Notes: generated by a model from the letters alone, not told the origin. Numbered from the stretch's first letter, positions 24,158 to 32,711 are shown. The stretch: 64,000 bases of DNA from Nesterenkonia natronophila (GCF_003595215.1 NZ_QYZP01000001.1:868001-932000), one strand, 5' to 3'. Translations and numbers: made by a program.

Positions 24158-25465
24158 ATGCGCGTCACCATCAACCCCGATACCGAGGGCGTCCTCAACA
24201 GTGACACTGGAACTACTGTCCGGCGCAGCGTGCTGCCCTGCGGAGTTCGCGTCCTCACTGAGGAGATGCCCGGGGTGCGTTCGGCCACCATCGGCTATTG
24301 GATAGGCGTCGGATCCCGGCACGAGGCCGACCATCAGCATGGTTCCACTCACTTCCTGGAACACCTGCTGTTCAAGGGCACCGCCAAACGCTCCGCGCTG
24401 GACATCGCCTCAGCGTTCGACGCCGTGGGAGGAGACTCCAACGCTGCCACCGGCAAGGAATCGACCTGCTACTACGCCCGAGTGCTGGACACCGACCTGC
24501 CCGTGGCGGTGGACGTGCTCACCGATATGGTCACCTCTGCGGTGATCGACCCCGCCGAGCTTGAGGTGGAGCGGGGGGTGATCCTCGAAGAGCTCGCCAT
24601 GGATGAGGACGACCCCGCCGACGTGGTGCAGGAGCGCTTCGCCGAGCAGGTGTTGGACAGCCACCCCTTGGGCCGGCCCATCGGCGGCACCAAAGAGGCC
24701 ATCGAGGCTGCCGTCCGCGAGGATGTGCTGGACCACTACCACCGCTGGTACCGCCCTGAGGAACTGGTCATCACGGCTGCGGGGGGACTTCAGCACGATG
24801 CGGTCTGCCGCCTGGTTGCCCAGGCGCTGGAGAGCTCCCGGTGGGACACCTCCACTCCCGGCAAGCCTTCACCGCTGCGCACCGCCCGGCATGAGCAGAT
24901 CCCGGTCAGGGCGGGGACTGCGCGCTACACCAAGCCGGTGGAGCAGTCCCAGGTCATCCTCGGCGGTCGGGGCATGTCAGCCTCCGACCCGGACCGGTTC
25001 GCGCTGAGTCTGCTGCATGCGATCCTCGGCGGGGGCATGTCCTCCCGCCTGTTTCAAGAGGTGCGGGAGAAGCGCGGATTGGCCTACGCCACGTACTCCT
25101 TCTCCGCCGCGTTCACCGACGCCGGATACTACGGTCTCTACGCTGGCTGCCTGCCCAGCAAGGTAGACCAGGTGGTCAGCGTGCTGGAGGAGCAGCTGCA
25201 GCGCATAGCCACCGAACCGGTCAGCGCCGAGGAGCTCGCCCGCGCCAAAGGGCAGCTGCGCGGATCTACGGTCCTGGGGATGGAGGAGACTTCCTCCCGG
25301 ATGAACCGGCTGGGCCGCGCAGAATTGGTACGCGGAGAGTTCGTGGACATCTCCGAAACCCTGACAGAGGTAGACGCCGTCACCGCAACAGACGTGCAGC
25401 GGGTGGCCTCGCGGCTGGCGGAGAGCCCCCGCGCCACGACCATCGTGGCCCCAGAGAAGGGCTGA
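24158..25465 (+). CDS. M16 family zinc metallopeptidase
   Basis: A 435-residue processing-protease-like protein. The inverted zinc motif HFLEH with the downstream glutamate (FDAVGGDSNAATGKE, then VERGVILEELAMDED) marks the active N-terminal M16 domain. The C-terminal M16 domain has the RGYAT-type pattern (SRLFQEVREKRGLAYATYSF). Family members degrade peptides and signal peptides; in actinobacteria this gene normally lies near dapB and polynucleotide phosphorylase. The start at 24158 is chosen because of its leaderless -10 box; an upstream ATG at 24113 would add 15 unrelated residues. Confidence 0.9.
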   Translation: MRVTINPDTEGVLNSDTGTTVRRSVLPCGVRVLTEEMPGVRSATIGYWIGVGSRHEADHQHGSTHFLEHLLFKGTAKRSALDIASAFDAVGGDSNAATGKESTCYYARVLDTDLPVAVDVLTDMVTSAVIDPAELEVERGVILEELAMDEDDPADVVQERFAEQVLDSHPLGRPIGGTKEAIEAAVREDVLDHYHRWYRPEELVITAAGGLQHDAVCRLVAQALESSRWDTSTPGKPSPLRTARHEQIPVRAGTARYTKPVEQSQVILGGRGMSASDPDRFALSLLHAILGGGMSSRLFQEVREKRGLAYATYSFSAAFTDAGYYGLYAGCLPSKVDQVVSVLEEQLQRIATEPVSAEELARAKGQLRGSTVLGMEETSSRMNRLGRAELVRGEFVDISETLTEVDAVTATDVQRVASRLAESPRATTIVAPEKG

Positions 25466-25469
25466 GGCG

Positions 25470-25475
25470 TAGGGT
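25470..25475 (+). promoter_or_regulatory. Probable -10 box for leaderless mRNA
   Basis: TAGGGT ends 6 bases before ATG 25482 of the MoaB/Mog-like gene. It lies in the 16-base gap after the peptidase stop. Confidence 0.45.
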
Positions 25476-25481
25476 GGCACT

Positions 25482-25991
25482 ATGAGTGACTACGATCCAC
25501 GCGCTCGGGTGATAGCACCAGTGATCGTCTCCACACGTGCAGCCACCGGAGAGCGCGAAGACAAGTCCACCGCGGTCATCGCCGAGTACGCGGAGCAGGT
25601 CGGGTTCATCTGCCGTCCGCCGGTGATCATCCCCGACGGCGAAGGTGTGCTCGCCGCACTGTCCGAGCTGGTGGTGCAGGTAGGCCCGGCCGTGATCATC
25701 ACCTCTGGCGGGACGGGGCTGACCCCGGATGACCTGACTCCGGAGTTCACCAGGCCCATGCTGGACAAAGAGATCCCTGGGGTGATGGAGGCAATCCGCG
25801 CTCACGGACGCACCAAGAACGCGTTGGCCGCCCTGAGCCGCGGGGTGGCTGGAGTGAAGGATGCCACCGTCATCATCAACCTGCCCGGCTCGCCGAAGGC
25901 CGTGCGAGACGGGATGGAAGTGCTCGTGGAGCTGCTGCCGCACCTCTGTGACCAGGTTGCCGATATTCGCGACTCGCACCTCTGGGGCTGA
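25482..25991 (+). CDS. MogA/MoaB family molybdenum cofactor biosynthesis protein
   Basis: A 169-residue MoCF-domain protein. Signatures are VIVSTRAATGEREDKST, the nucleotide-binding SGGTGLTPDDLTPE, ALSRGVAGVKDATVIINLPG and SPKAVRDGME. The family adenylylates molybdopterin (MogA) or has related roles (MoaB). No other molybdenum cofactor genes are in the window, so its partner pathway is unknown. It follows the M16 peptidase with only 16 bases between. Confidence 0.88.
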   Translation: MSDYDPRARVIAPVIVSTRAATGEREDKSTAVIAEYAEQVGFICRPPVIIPDGEGVLAALSELVVQVGPAVIITSGGTGLTPDDLTPEFTRPMLDKEIPGVMEAIRAHGRTKNALAALSRGVAGVKDATVIINLPGSPKAVRDGMEVLVELLPHLCDQVADIRDSHLWG

Positions 25992-26058
25992 GCCGCCGCG
26001 CAGACTGGGCCTGAGCGGACGGGCGGCACATTCGCCGGAGAGACAACGCCCCCGGGGG

Positions 26059-26499
26059 CTACCGCTGGCGCTGCATATTGATGGCGCGCTTCATAGTCTG
26101 CCGAGCGCGTGACCTGTCGCCAGCAATGTCATAGGCGTAAGCCAGCCGGTACCAGACCCGCCAATCACTCGGGGCCGCCTCCGCCTCGGCTTTGAACCGA
26201 TCGAACTGCTCATCGGCCTGGGCGCGGTTCGGGCGCCCAGCAGGTGAGCGCTCCACTGTATCTTCAGGCAGGGCGTCCTCAGCATCGAGAATTCGTCCCA
26301 GCTTCTCGGTACGCACCCCAAACATGATCGCGTGCCAGAGGAACCAGACGCCTACGGCCACGATCACCAAGGTTCCTGCCCCCAGAAGCCTGGCCACCAC
26401 GTCGTCGACCCTCAGGAAGCGAATAGCTGAGGTCACCGCTCCGGTCATGATGATCGCCACCAAAACGATCATTACCCAGGTCCAGATCTTATTCCTCAC
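26059..26499 (-). CDS. Small membrane protein with TPR-like C-terminus
   Basis: A 146-residue protein with two N-terminal transmembrane helices (about residues 5-27, WTWVMIVLVAIIMTGAVTSA, and 39-62) and a C-terminal helical pair resembling a tetratricopeptide repeat (WRVWYRLAYAYDIAGDRSRA). The GTG start overlaps the dapB stop by 4 bases (GTGA), so it is translationally coupled to dapB. I do not recognise a named family; a conserved dapB-linked protein of unknown function is the most that can be said. Confidence 0.75.
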   Translation of the reverse strand: MRNKIWTWVMIVLVAIIMTGAVTSAIRFLRVDDVVARLLGAGTLVIVAVGVWFLWHAIMFGVRTEKLGRILDAEDALPEDTVERSPAGRPNRAQADEQFDRFKAEAEAAPSDWRVWYRLAYAYDIAGDRSRARQTMKRAINMQRQR

Positions 26500-27257
26500 A
26501 GGCCAAGGTCCAGGTAGCCGTCCAAACCGTGGGTCAGGCCCGGGCGCTTCGCGACGGTGCGCAGTCCCAGCATGACCCCCGGCATGAAGCTGGCCCGGTC
26601 GAAGGAGTCGTGCCGGAGGGTCAGCTGTTCGCCTGCGGAACCCAGCAGCACCTCCTGGTGCGCAACCAGGCCGCGCAGGCGGACCGAGTGCACTCGGATG
26701 CCGTCGATGTCCGCACCACGGGCTCCCTCCACCTGCTGTGCGGTGGCATCGGGGGAGAGGCCCACCCCGGCAGACTGCCGCGCCTGAGCCATGAGCTCCG
26801 CGGTGCGCACCGCGGTGCCTGAGGGCGCATCCACCTTGTTCGGATGGTGCAGCTCCACAATTTCGGCGGATTCGAAGTACTGTGCAGCCTTGGCCGCGAA
26901 CGCCGAAGCGAGCACAGACCCCAATGCGAAGTTCGGGGCGATCAGCACCCCCACCTCAGTGTGGGCCTCCAGTAGCCGGCGCAGCGCCTCGAGTCGTGAG
27001 GCATCCCACCCGGTGGTGCCGACCACCGCATGCAGTCCCTGCTCGACCGCGCCGTGGACGTTCTCCACCGTGGAATCGGGCACGGTCAGATCCACCACAT
27101 GCGTGGCACCGGCTTCCACGGCCTGATGTAAGGAATCACCGCGTCCTAGCGCCGCGGTGAGCTCCATATCTGGAGCGGACTCCACCGCCCGCACCGCCTC
27201 CGATCCCATACGACCGCCGGCGCCCAGCACCGCGACTCTCATAGTGTGCGCACTCAT
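26496..27257 (-). CDS. dapB: 4-hydroxy-tetrahydrodipicolinate reductase
   Basis: A 253-residue lysine and diaminopimelate pathway enzyme reducing the DapA product with NAD(P)H. MRVAVLGAGGRMGSEAVRAV holds the dinucleotide motif, and VVDLTVPDSTVENV, IAPNFALGSVLASAFA, ELHHPNKVDAPSGTAVRTA carry the substrate lysine and the HH motif. A -10-like TAGGCT on the minus strand lies 7 bases before ATG 27257, favouring that start over ATG 27242, which would give a protein 5 residues shorter. dapA is at 31695-32690, so the pathway genes are close but not adjacent. Confidence 0.93.
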   Translation of the reverse strand: MSAHTMRVAVLGAGGRMGSEAVRAVESAPDMELTAALGRGDSLHQAVEAGATHVVDLTVPDSTVENVHGAVEQGLHAVVGTTGWDASRLEALRRLLEAHTEVGVLIAPNFALGSVLASAFAAKAAQYFESAEIVELHHPNKVDAPSGTAVRTAELMAQARQSAGVGLSPDATAQQVEGARGADIDGIRVHSVRLRGLVAHQEVLLGSAGEQLTLRHDSFDRASFMPGVMLGLRTVAKRPGLTHGLDGYLDLGL

Positions 27258-27264
27258 GGCCACC

Positions 27265-27270
27265 AGCCTA
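27265..27270 (-). promoter_or_regulatory. Probable -10 box for leaderless dapB mRNA
   Basis: On the minus strand TAGGCT lies 7 bases before ATG 27257, with no ribosome site between. Confidence 0.45.
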
Positions 27271-27382
27271 CTTTCCGCCGGAGAGTGGGACCACCGCGCT
27301 CCGGTATCCTGGGGCGGGGTCGGGATCACCGCCGGACAAGAAGTGCCGCATCACGGGTTTGCAAAAAACTTTCGCAGATTCT

Positions 27383-27410
27383 GCAACCTTTCGCGAAGGC
27401 GGCCGGTAGT
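27383..27410 (+). promoter_or_regulatory. Possible promoter/operator region of the DUF4397 gene
   Basis: The region before the secreted protein contains dyads (GCAG-ATT-CTGC at 27375-27385 and the palindrome TTCGCGAA at 27390-27397) and GCAACC at 27383-27388 followed about 17 bases later by GTAGTC-type bases. This may be an ECF sigma promoter, considering the ECF gene downstream. It is a pattern-level suggestion only. Confidence 0.25.
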
Positions 27411-27475
27411 CCTGGTGTGAGCACAACAGATGTGATCACCCCAACCGCCCCTGGGCATTACGAGAGGACATCATC

Positions 27476-28300
27476 ATGCGTAAGTCACTTTCCCTCGCCG
27501 CAACCGCCGGCCTCGGATTGGTCATCGCCGGATCCGCAGCTCCGGCCTTCGCTGACAGCCATGAAGACGGCGCGGCGCAGCTGTCAGTGCTGCACGCCGT
27601 ACCGGACCTTCCGGTCGACGTCTACGTAGACGGCGAACTCACCTTGGATGACTTCAACCCGGGTGATCTGGCCGGACCACTTGAACTGCCAGCCGGCGAC
27701 TACGAGATCGCCATCACCGCCGCCGACGCTGAAGATGACTCTGACCCGGTTCTCGGCCCCGTCGATGTCTCACTTGACGAGGGCATGAACTACACCGCCG
27801 CCGCCCACCTGGACGCTTCCGGCGACCCAACGGTCACACCGTTCGTCAACGACACCTCTGAGCTCGGCGCAGGTGATGGTCGGCTGACCGTCCGTCACGT
27901 AGCCGCTGCACCAGAGGTGGACGTCTGGGCTAACGGGGAGGTCGCTGTTGAGTCCCTGGCCAACCCGGATGAGGCATCCCTTGAAGTGCCCGCCAGCACC
28001 GTGGAGGCCGCAGTCTCACTGGCAGGTGAGACCGATCCCGTGATCGGCCCAGCTGACGTCGACGTCGCTGAAGGCGCCACCACTATCGTCTACGCCTGGG
28101 GATCGGCAGAGGACGGCAACCTCGCGCTGGCCACCCAAGTCATCGACGGCATGCACTCCGCTCCCGACGGTGTCCCAGCCGGCAACTACCAGGTCACCCA
28201 GCAGGGCTCACCCGTTGCTTGGGCCGCCGGCCTCGGCGTACTGGCACTGCTGGGCGCTGGCGCCGCCATCTTCGGCGTTCGGGCCAAGAGCAACGCCTGA
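27476..28300 (+). CDS. Secreted DUF4397 domain protein
   Basis: A 274-residue protein with a signal peptide (about residues 1-23: SLSLAATAGLGLVIAGSAAP, cleavage near AFA). Two repeats resembling DUF4397 follow: QLSVLHAVPDLPVDVYVDGE and LTVRHVAAAPEVDVWANGEV. A C-terminal hydrophobic segment (AWAAGLGVLALLGAGAAIFG) and positive tail anchor it, without a classical LPxTG motif. It has a good ribosome site (GAGAGGA). The class F sortase gene starts 2 bases after its stop. The role is probably on the cell surface; the ligand is unknown. Confidence 0.85.
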   Translation: MRKSLSLAATAGLGLVIAGSAAPAFADSHEDGAAQLSVLHAVPDLPVDVYVDGELTLDDFNPGDLAGPLELPAGDYEIAITAADAEDDSDPVLGPVDVSLDEGMNYTAAAHLDASGDPTVTPFVNDTSELGAGDGRLTVRHVAAAPEVDVWANGEVAVESLANPDEASLEVPASTVEAAVSLAGETDPVIGPADVDVAEGATTIVYAWGSAEDGNLALATQVIDGMHSAPDGVPAGNYQVTQQGSPVAWAAGLGVLALLGAGAAIFGVRAKSNA

Positions 28301-28302
28301 AC

Positions 28303-29013
28303 ATGATGATTAGCCGCTGCAGCTCATCGCGGGGCCTCCGCAGAAGTGTCCCTCTGCTGCTGGTGGCCGCCCTGACACTCTCAGGGTGCGCCACCAGTGG
28401 ACAGAGCACTGCCGCCGAACCTGCTGAGCCAGCGGTCCAGGACTCCCGGGGGTCTGAAGAGCCCCCCAATCCCCAGACCCCCGGGCCTTCCTCCACCCCC
28501 GGCACGGCGTCGGAGATCGACGCCGTGCCGGTCCAATCCACCGAGCTCGGAGAGGTCGAGCAAACCCCAGCGCCGGTTCGGGTCAGCTATTCCGACATCG
28601 ACGCTGACATCCCCGTCATCGCCCACGGAGTCTCTGAGGACGGACAGATGTACATCCCCGACGACGCCGCTGAAGCCGCCTGGTACAAGTACGGAAGGGC
28701 CCCCTCAGACGAGACCGGAAGTACCGTCATTGCCGCCCACGCCGGCTCGGTTCACACCCCCGTGGGGCCCCTCTACCTGCTGCACGAGGCGCAGCCCGGG
28801 GAGGAAGTCACGGTGGAGGACGAGTCTGGCCGGGAGCACGTCTACGAGGTGACCGAAGTCGAGCAGCAGGACAAGGAAGATCTGGACTTCACCCCTTACT
28901 TCTCCCGCGACGGAGACCACCACCTGGTGCTGATCACTTGCGGAGGCCAATGGAACCCAGATCGGAGCAGTTACAATGACAACATCATCGTGACCGCCAA
29001 ACCCGCAAAATAG
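28303..29013 (+). CDS. Class F sortase, lipoprotein-like
   Basis: A 236-residue protein. The N-terminus carries a signal sequence ending in a lipobox-like LTLSGCATS, suggesting a lipoprotein. A disordered Pro/Ser-rich linker (about residues 31-75) precedes a sortase domain with the catalytic triad motifs: DIDADIPVIAHGV, VIAAHAGS (His), VLITCGGQ (Cys) and the arginine in NPDRSSYNDN. Class F sortases are transpeptidases of actinobacteria with open substrate range. The ATG at 28303 is used; the in-frame stretch before it overlaps the DUF4397 gene and is not supported. Confidence 0.88.
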   Translation: MMISRCSSSRGLRRSVPLLLVAALTLSGCATSGQSTAAEPAEPAVQDSRGSEEPPNPQTPGPSSTPGTASEIDAVPVQSTELGEVEQTPAPVRVSYSDIDADIPVIAHGVSEDGQMYIPDDAAEAAWYKYGRAPSDETGSTVIAAHAGSVHTPVGPLYLLHEAQPGEEVTVEDESGREHVYEVTEVEQQDKEDLDFTPYFSRDGDHHLVLITCGGQWNPDRSSYNDNIIVTAKPAK

Positions 29014-29068
29014 TCTGGAATCGTGTGAGGTGCCCCACCCTCCTCGAGCCTAGGCCAAAGGAGGAACC

Positions 29069-29602
29069 CTGGATACCCAGACTCTTGCGGTGCAGTTCGC
29101 TGCCGGCGATCCCTCAGCCATGCACGAGGTCTACCGGCGGCACGCCGCACTGGTGTTCTCCCTCTGCATGGCCTCCCTCAGGCACCGGCAGGACGCGGAG
29201 GATGCCACCCAGCAGGTCTTCACCAGGGCGTGGCGATCCCGAGAAACCTATGACGTGAGCCGACCCACCGGGGCCTGGCTGACCGGAATTACACGTAGGG
29301 TGGTTGCAGATACCCTGTCAGCTCGCGAGCGGCAGCGGCAGAATGCAGAGGCCACCGCGAATGAGTTGGTCCGGCAGGAAGCGTCTCAGCCAACCGACGT
29401 GGTGGTGGACAGATTGGTGGTCCAGCAGACCCTGGAGCAGCTGGAGCCGCCCCAGGACGAGATCCTGCGGCTGGCCTACACCAACGACCTGCCGTTGAAG
29501 AGCATCGCCGAGCGGCTCGGAATGCCGCTGGGTACCGTAAAATCCCACGTCCACCGTGGTTTAGCCCGTATGAGAGAGCGTCTGGAGGTGCATGATGGCT
29601 GA
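29069..29602 (+). CDS. ECF-type RNA polymerase sigma factor
   Basis: A 177-residue ECF sigma factor. Region 2 is seen in VYRRHAALVFSLCMASLRHR with QDAEDATQQVFTRAW. Region 4 is EILRLAYTNDLPLKSIAERL followed by GMPLGTVKSHVHRGLARMRE. A strong ribosome site, AAAGGAGG (29057-29064), lies 4 bases before a CTG at 29069; no ATG, GTG or TTG in frame is placed better, and the first GTG (29090) is 25 bases away. The start is therefore taken as CTG. It overlaps the anti-sigma gene by 11 bases. It is grouped like the SigK/RskA pairs of mycobacteria. Confidence 0.85.
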   Translation: MDTQTLAVQFAAGDPSAMHEVYRRHAALVFSLCMASLRHRQDAEDATQQVFTRAWRSRETYDVSRPTGAWLTGITRRVVADTLSARERQRQNAEATANELVRQEASQPTDVVVDRLVVQQTLEQLEPPQDEILRLAYTNDLPLKSIAERLGMPLGTVKSHVHRGLARMRERLEVHDG

Positions 29603-30446
29603 ACAGTCTTCCACCAGTCACGGCCCAGCGCCCACGCGGCACCTCACTGACGAGTCTCTGGCCGACCTAGCGTATGCCTCCAAGACCGGCAGCATCGACG
29701 CTGGGCAGCCCAGGTACGCCGACCACCTCATCCTGTGCGCAGAGTGCCGCGAGGCGCTCGCGACCACCATCCGAGTCCTCGAGGCCCTGCAGAACCCAGT
29801 GGAGATGGAAGAGCCCCCGCCGGAGCTGTGGGACCGCATTGCCGCAGATCTCGGCAGTGAATTCGCCCCGGACGCGAACGATTCAGAGTCTGCCGCCACC
29901 AACACTGCTGCCGCGGAACCCCCATATGCTGACCCTGCAGAGGAACGATCCACCGTCCACTACCTGCGTCCGCGCAGAAACCTCAGCTGGTGGACTCCGC
30001 TGGCGGCCGCGGCCTCCGGACTGCTTATCGGCGGCGCCGCCGTGGCCGGTATCCTCCTCAACCAGGCTGATGCCGAGGAACCACCGCCTGTGGCAACTAC
30101 TACCGTGATCGGAGAGGCCACCCTGGACCCAGTCGCTGCGGAAGAGTTCAGCGGCGCGGCGTCCATGTTTGAGACCGAGCAGGGCACCATGGAGATCACT
30201 GTAGAGATCACCAGCGCACCTGAGGCCGACGACGGATACTTTGAGCTGTGGCTCCGCGACGAGGACGCCAGCCGGCTCCACTCGCTGGGAGCGGTGAGCC
30301 CCGGCACCACCACCATCGAAGTGCCCGTAGGCATTGACCTCGGTGAGTACCCCGTGGTGGACGTCTCGCACGAACACTTCGACGGCGACCCGGGCCACGG
30401 AGGCGTCACGCTAGCCGCTGGCGCAATGGAACAGGCCGGCGAGTAG
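29592..30446 (+). CDS. Anti-sigma factor, RskA-like
   Basis: A 284-residue membrane protein. The cytoplasmic N-terminus holds a zinc anti-sigma motif (HLILCAEC, an HxxxCxxC pattern). One transmembrane segment at about residues 137-156 (TPLAAAASGLLIGGAAVAGI) separates it from an extracellular anti-sigma-K-type domain (YFELWLRDEDASRLHSLG, then GTTTIEVPVGIDL). It overlaps the ECF sigma gene, and GGAGGTG precedes its start. Release of the sigma factor would require regulated proteolysis; the signal is unknown. The stop abuts the convergent acyltransferase gene. Confidence 0.88.
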   Translation: MMAEQSSTSHGPAPTRHLTDESLADLAYASKTGSIDAGQPRYADHLILCAECREALATTIRVLEALQNPVEMEEPPPELWDRIAADLGSEFAPDANDSESAATNTAAAEPPYADPAEERSTVHYLRPRRNLSWWTPLAAAASGLLIGGAAVAGILLNQADAEEPPPVATTTVIGEATLDPVAAEEFSGAASMFETEQGTMEITVEITSAPEADDGYFELWLRDEDASRLHSLGAVSPGTTTIEVPVGIDLGEYPVVDVSHEHFDGDPGHGGVTLAAGAMEQAGE

Positions 30447-31676
30447 CTATCGCGGCCGCGGTCCCGCCGCCGCGATGCTGATGCTATGGGTGAGGGCCTC
30501 CAGCGGCCCGCGGCGCCGCAGCAGGACCTTCACCAGCCCTGCCGCTAGCGCCGCCACCACCAGCCACAGCAGCAGATCTGTTCCCACCAACCCAGTCAGT
30601 GGTGCGCCCTCAAGCCGCCAGAACGGGTCAAGAATGATCAGGTGCCCCACGTAGAGGCTCAGCGGCATCGACCCGGCGCCCGCCAATGGTGCCAGTGGCC
30701 ATTTCAGGAATCGGACCAGGATCAGCATCAGGCCCAATACCGCCACCGCGCAACTGATGGTGTGCAACAGGTCTAAGTGGCTGCCCTGGTGGGGCATCGG
30801 GATCAGAAACCACAGGGGGTCGGTCACCAACGGCAGAAAATGGTCGCCGGCCTCAAGTGAGCCCTGGAGGGCGTCGTCGCTATCAGCGTAGGGTCGCATC
30901 CGCGCCAGCACACCGGACTCAGCCTCTACCATCCAACCCACCCCATAGGTAAGAACAGCGCCCCCGAGACCGGCCAGCAGAAGCCGCAGCTGTGTCGAGA
31001 AATTCCCCAGTTTCAGCCGACCCAGTGCCATGCCGGTGAGCAGATAGGCCGGCCAGAGAACCAGCGGGTAGTACCCGGTGACGAACAGATCCAGAGCCAG
31101 CAGCCCGGGCTGTGCAAGATCAAAGATCATTGGTGAGTGCCAGAGACGTGCGGCGGGCTCAGCAGTCTCCGGTCGCAGCAGATTCTGCAACCACCAGTAC
31201 AGCACCGGCGAAGCCGTCACCCACCCGGTCGCCCAGAATGCCAGTGCTTTCGCGCTCATTCTCAGAAACGGCAGGGCCAGAATGAACAGCACCCCGTAAT
31301 GGACCAGAATTACCGCGACCCCCGAGTCCAACAGGGAGACGAACAGTCCGAGGCCGATGATCATCGCAGCGCGCACCGCTATCACTTTCCTGAACCAGGC
31401 CGCCTTCGCGTTGGAATGCTCAGGCGCAGCCCCGTCTTTTCCCGCACCGCCGGTCAACAGGGCTAACCCCACCCCGGCCAGCAAGGCGAACAGCGCTGCC
31501 GACCTGCCGGAGAACAGCAGCCCGGCCCACGAGGCCTCTCCGCTGCCGGGGTAAGTACTGGGCACCACGTGCACCGCCATCATGCCCAGCAGCGCCAGGC
31601 CGCGGGCGGCATCGACCCCCCAGAGGCGCTCGCCACGGGCTGATCTGAGACGGGATCCAGGTGCAGTTGAGCTCAC
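30447..31676 (-). CDS. Multi-pass membrane protein of the DUF418/acyltransferase type
   Basis: A 409-residue protein with about ten hydrophobic segments. The N-terminal pattern VDAARGLALLGMMAVHVVPS, then FSGRSAALFALLAGVGLALL is typical of heparan-alpha-glucosaminide acetyltransferase-like/DUF418 proteins, which are suspected to acylate surface sugars. LSLYVGHLIIL and DLLLWLVVAALAAG lie near the end. It begins with GTG at 31676 and shares an 18-base divergent promoter region with dapA. The substrate is not predictable. Confidence 0.8.
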   Translation of the reverse strand: MSSTAPGSRLRSARGERLWGVDAARGLALLGMMAVHVVPSTYPGSGEASWAGLLFSGRSAALFALLAGVGLALLTGGAGKDGAAPEHSNAKAAWFRKVIAVRAAMIIGLGLFVSLLDSGVAVILVHYGVLFILALPFLRMSAKALAFWATGWVTASPVLYWWLQNLLRPETAEPAARLWHSPMIFDLAQPGLLALDLFVTGYYPLVLWPAYLLTGMALGRLKLGNFSTQLRLLLAGLGGAVLTYGVGWMVEAESGVLARMRPYADSDDALQGSLEAGDHFLPLVTDPLWFLIPMPHQGSHLDLLHTISCAVAVLGLMLILVRFLKWPLAPLAGAGSMPLSLYVGHLIILDPFWRLEGAPLTGLVGTDLLLWLVVAALAAGLVKVLLRRRGPLEALTHSISIAAAGPRPR

Positions 31677-31681
31677 ACAGG

Positions 31682-31688
31682 TAGGCTA
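31682..31688. promoter_or_regulatory. Shared bidirectional -10 element
   Basis: The palindrome-like TAGGCTA reads TAGGCT on the plus strand, 7 bases before dapA ATG 31695, and TAGCCT on the minus strand, 6 bases before GTG 31676. The two start codons are 18 bases apart, so both mRNAs would be leaderless and share one -10 site. Inferred from sequence only. Confidence 0.5.
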
Positions 31689-31694
31689 ACGCCT

Positions 31695-32690
31695 ATGACT
31701 TCCGAGTTCTCCGCTGACAGTGCGCCGCAGGACCGAACCACCGCCACCGGCCACGAGTTCGATCCCTATCTGGCCAAGGGCGAGGTCCAGCACCCCGACC
31801 AGACCGACCCGCACTTCGGACACCTCATCACCGCCATGGTCACGCCCTTCACCAAGGATGACCGAGTGGACTTCAAGGCGTTCGAGGCATTGGCGGCCAA
31901 GCTGGTGGACGAGGGCAACGACTCGCTGGTGGTCTCCGGCACTACCGGTGAGACCTCGACACTTGAGGATTATGAGAAGGCCGACCTGGTCCGTGCGGCC
32001 AGATCAGCAGTAGGGGACCGCGCCAAGATCATCGCCGGCACCTCTACCAACCACACCTCGCACGACCTAGAGATGGCGTCCAAGGCTGAGCGCGCTGGCG
32101 CCGACGGGCAGCTTGTAGTCACCCCGTACTACAACAAGCCCTCCCAGGACGGGGTGCTGGCGCACTGCCGTGCCGTGGCCGACGCCGCCGACCTCCCGAT
32201 GATGGTCTACGACATCCCGGGACGGACCGGCATTCCCATCGCCACCGAGACCATCCTGAGGCTGGCGGAACACCCGCGTATCATGAGCCTCAAAGACGCC
32301 AAGAATGACATCACCGCCACCACCGAGGTGCTGACCAAGACCGGACTCGAAGTCTACTCAGGCGATGACCAGAACGTGCTGGCCTGGATGGCCATGGGCG
32401 CTGCCGGCGTCGTATCCGTCACCGCTCATGTGGCGGCGCCCAGCTTCCGGCGGATGGTAGACGCGGTCCTGAACTATGACCTGAAGGAAGCTCGCATCGC
32501 CCACACGGAGCTTGGACCGGTGATCCGTGCCCTGATGACCCGCGTGCAGGGTGCGGTGTCCTCCAAGCTGGTGCTGAGCTGGATGGGTTTCCCCATCAAC
32601 ACAGACGTTCGCCTGCCCCTGGTGCAGGCAAATGAGGCCGAGCAGGAGCTCGTCCTCACCGACCTGCGAGAAGCAGGCTGGAAGCTATGA
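31695..32690 (+). CDS. dapA: 4-hydroxy-tetrahydrodipicolinate synthase
   Basis: A 331-residue TIM-barrel enzyme condensing pyruvate with aspartate semialdehyde. Signatures are SLVVSGTTGETSTL (pyruvate pocket), VVTPYYNKPSQDGVLAHCRA with the active tyrosine, MVYDIPGRTGIPI and the Schiff-base lysine in RIMSLKDAKND. The N-terminal extension before FGHLITAMVTPF is about 35 residues longer than E. coli DapA. The next gene, RNase J, starts 21 bases later. It lies divergent to the membrane acyltransferase-like gene with an 18-base gap. Confidence 0.93.
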   Translation: MTSEFSADSAPQDRTTATGHEFDPYLAKGEVQHPDQTDPHFGHLITAMVTPFTKDDRVDFKAFEALAAKLVDEGNDSLVVSGTTGETSTLEDYEKADLVRAARSAVGDRAKIIAGTSTNHTSHDLEMASKAERAGADGQLVVTPYYNKPSQDGVLAHCRAVADAADLPMMVYDIPGRTGIPIATETILRLAEHPRIMSLKDAKNDITATTEVLTKTGLEVYSGDDQNVLAWMAMGAAGVVSVTAHVAAPSFRRMVDAVLNYDLKEARIAHTELGPVIRALMTRVQGAVSSKLVLSWMGFPINTDVRLPLVQANEAEQELVLTDLREAGWKL

Positions 32691-32711
32691 GATAAGGAGC
32701 CCCACAGCACT

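Noticed and set aside
24121..24160. tRNA-like GGTTCAAATCC segment
   Set aside because: The T-loop-like core is not flanked by complementary five-base stems, and no anticodon or acceptor arm fits before it.
26049..26058. CCCCCGGGGG palindrome as a terminator between convergent genes
   Set aside because: No loop can form in the perfect palindrome and there is no T-run.
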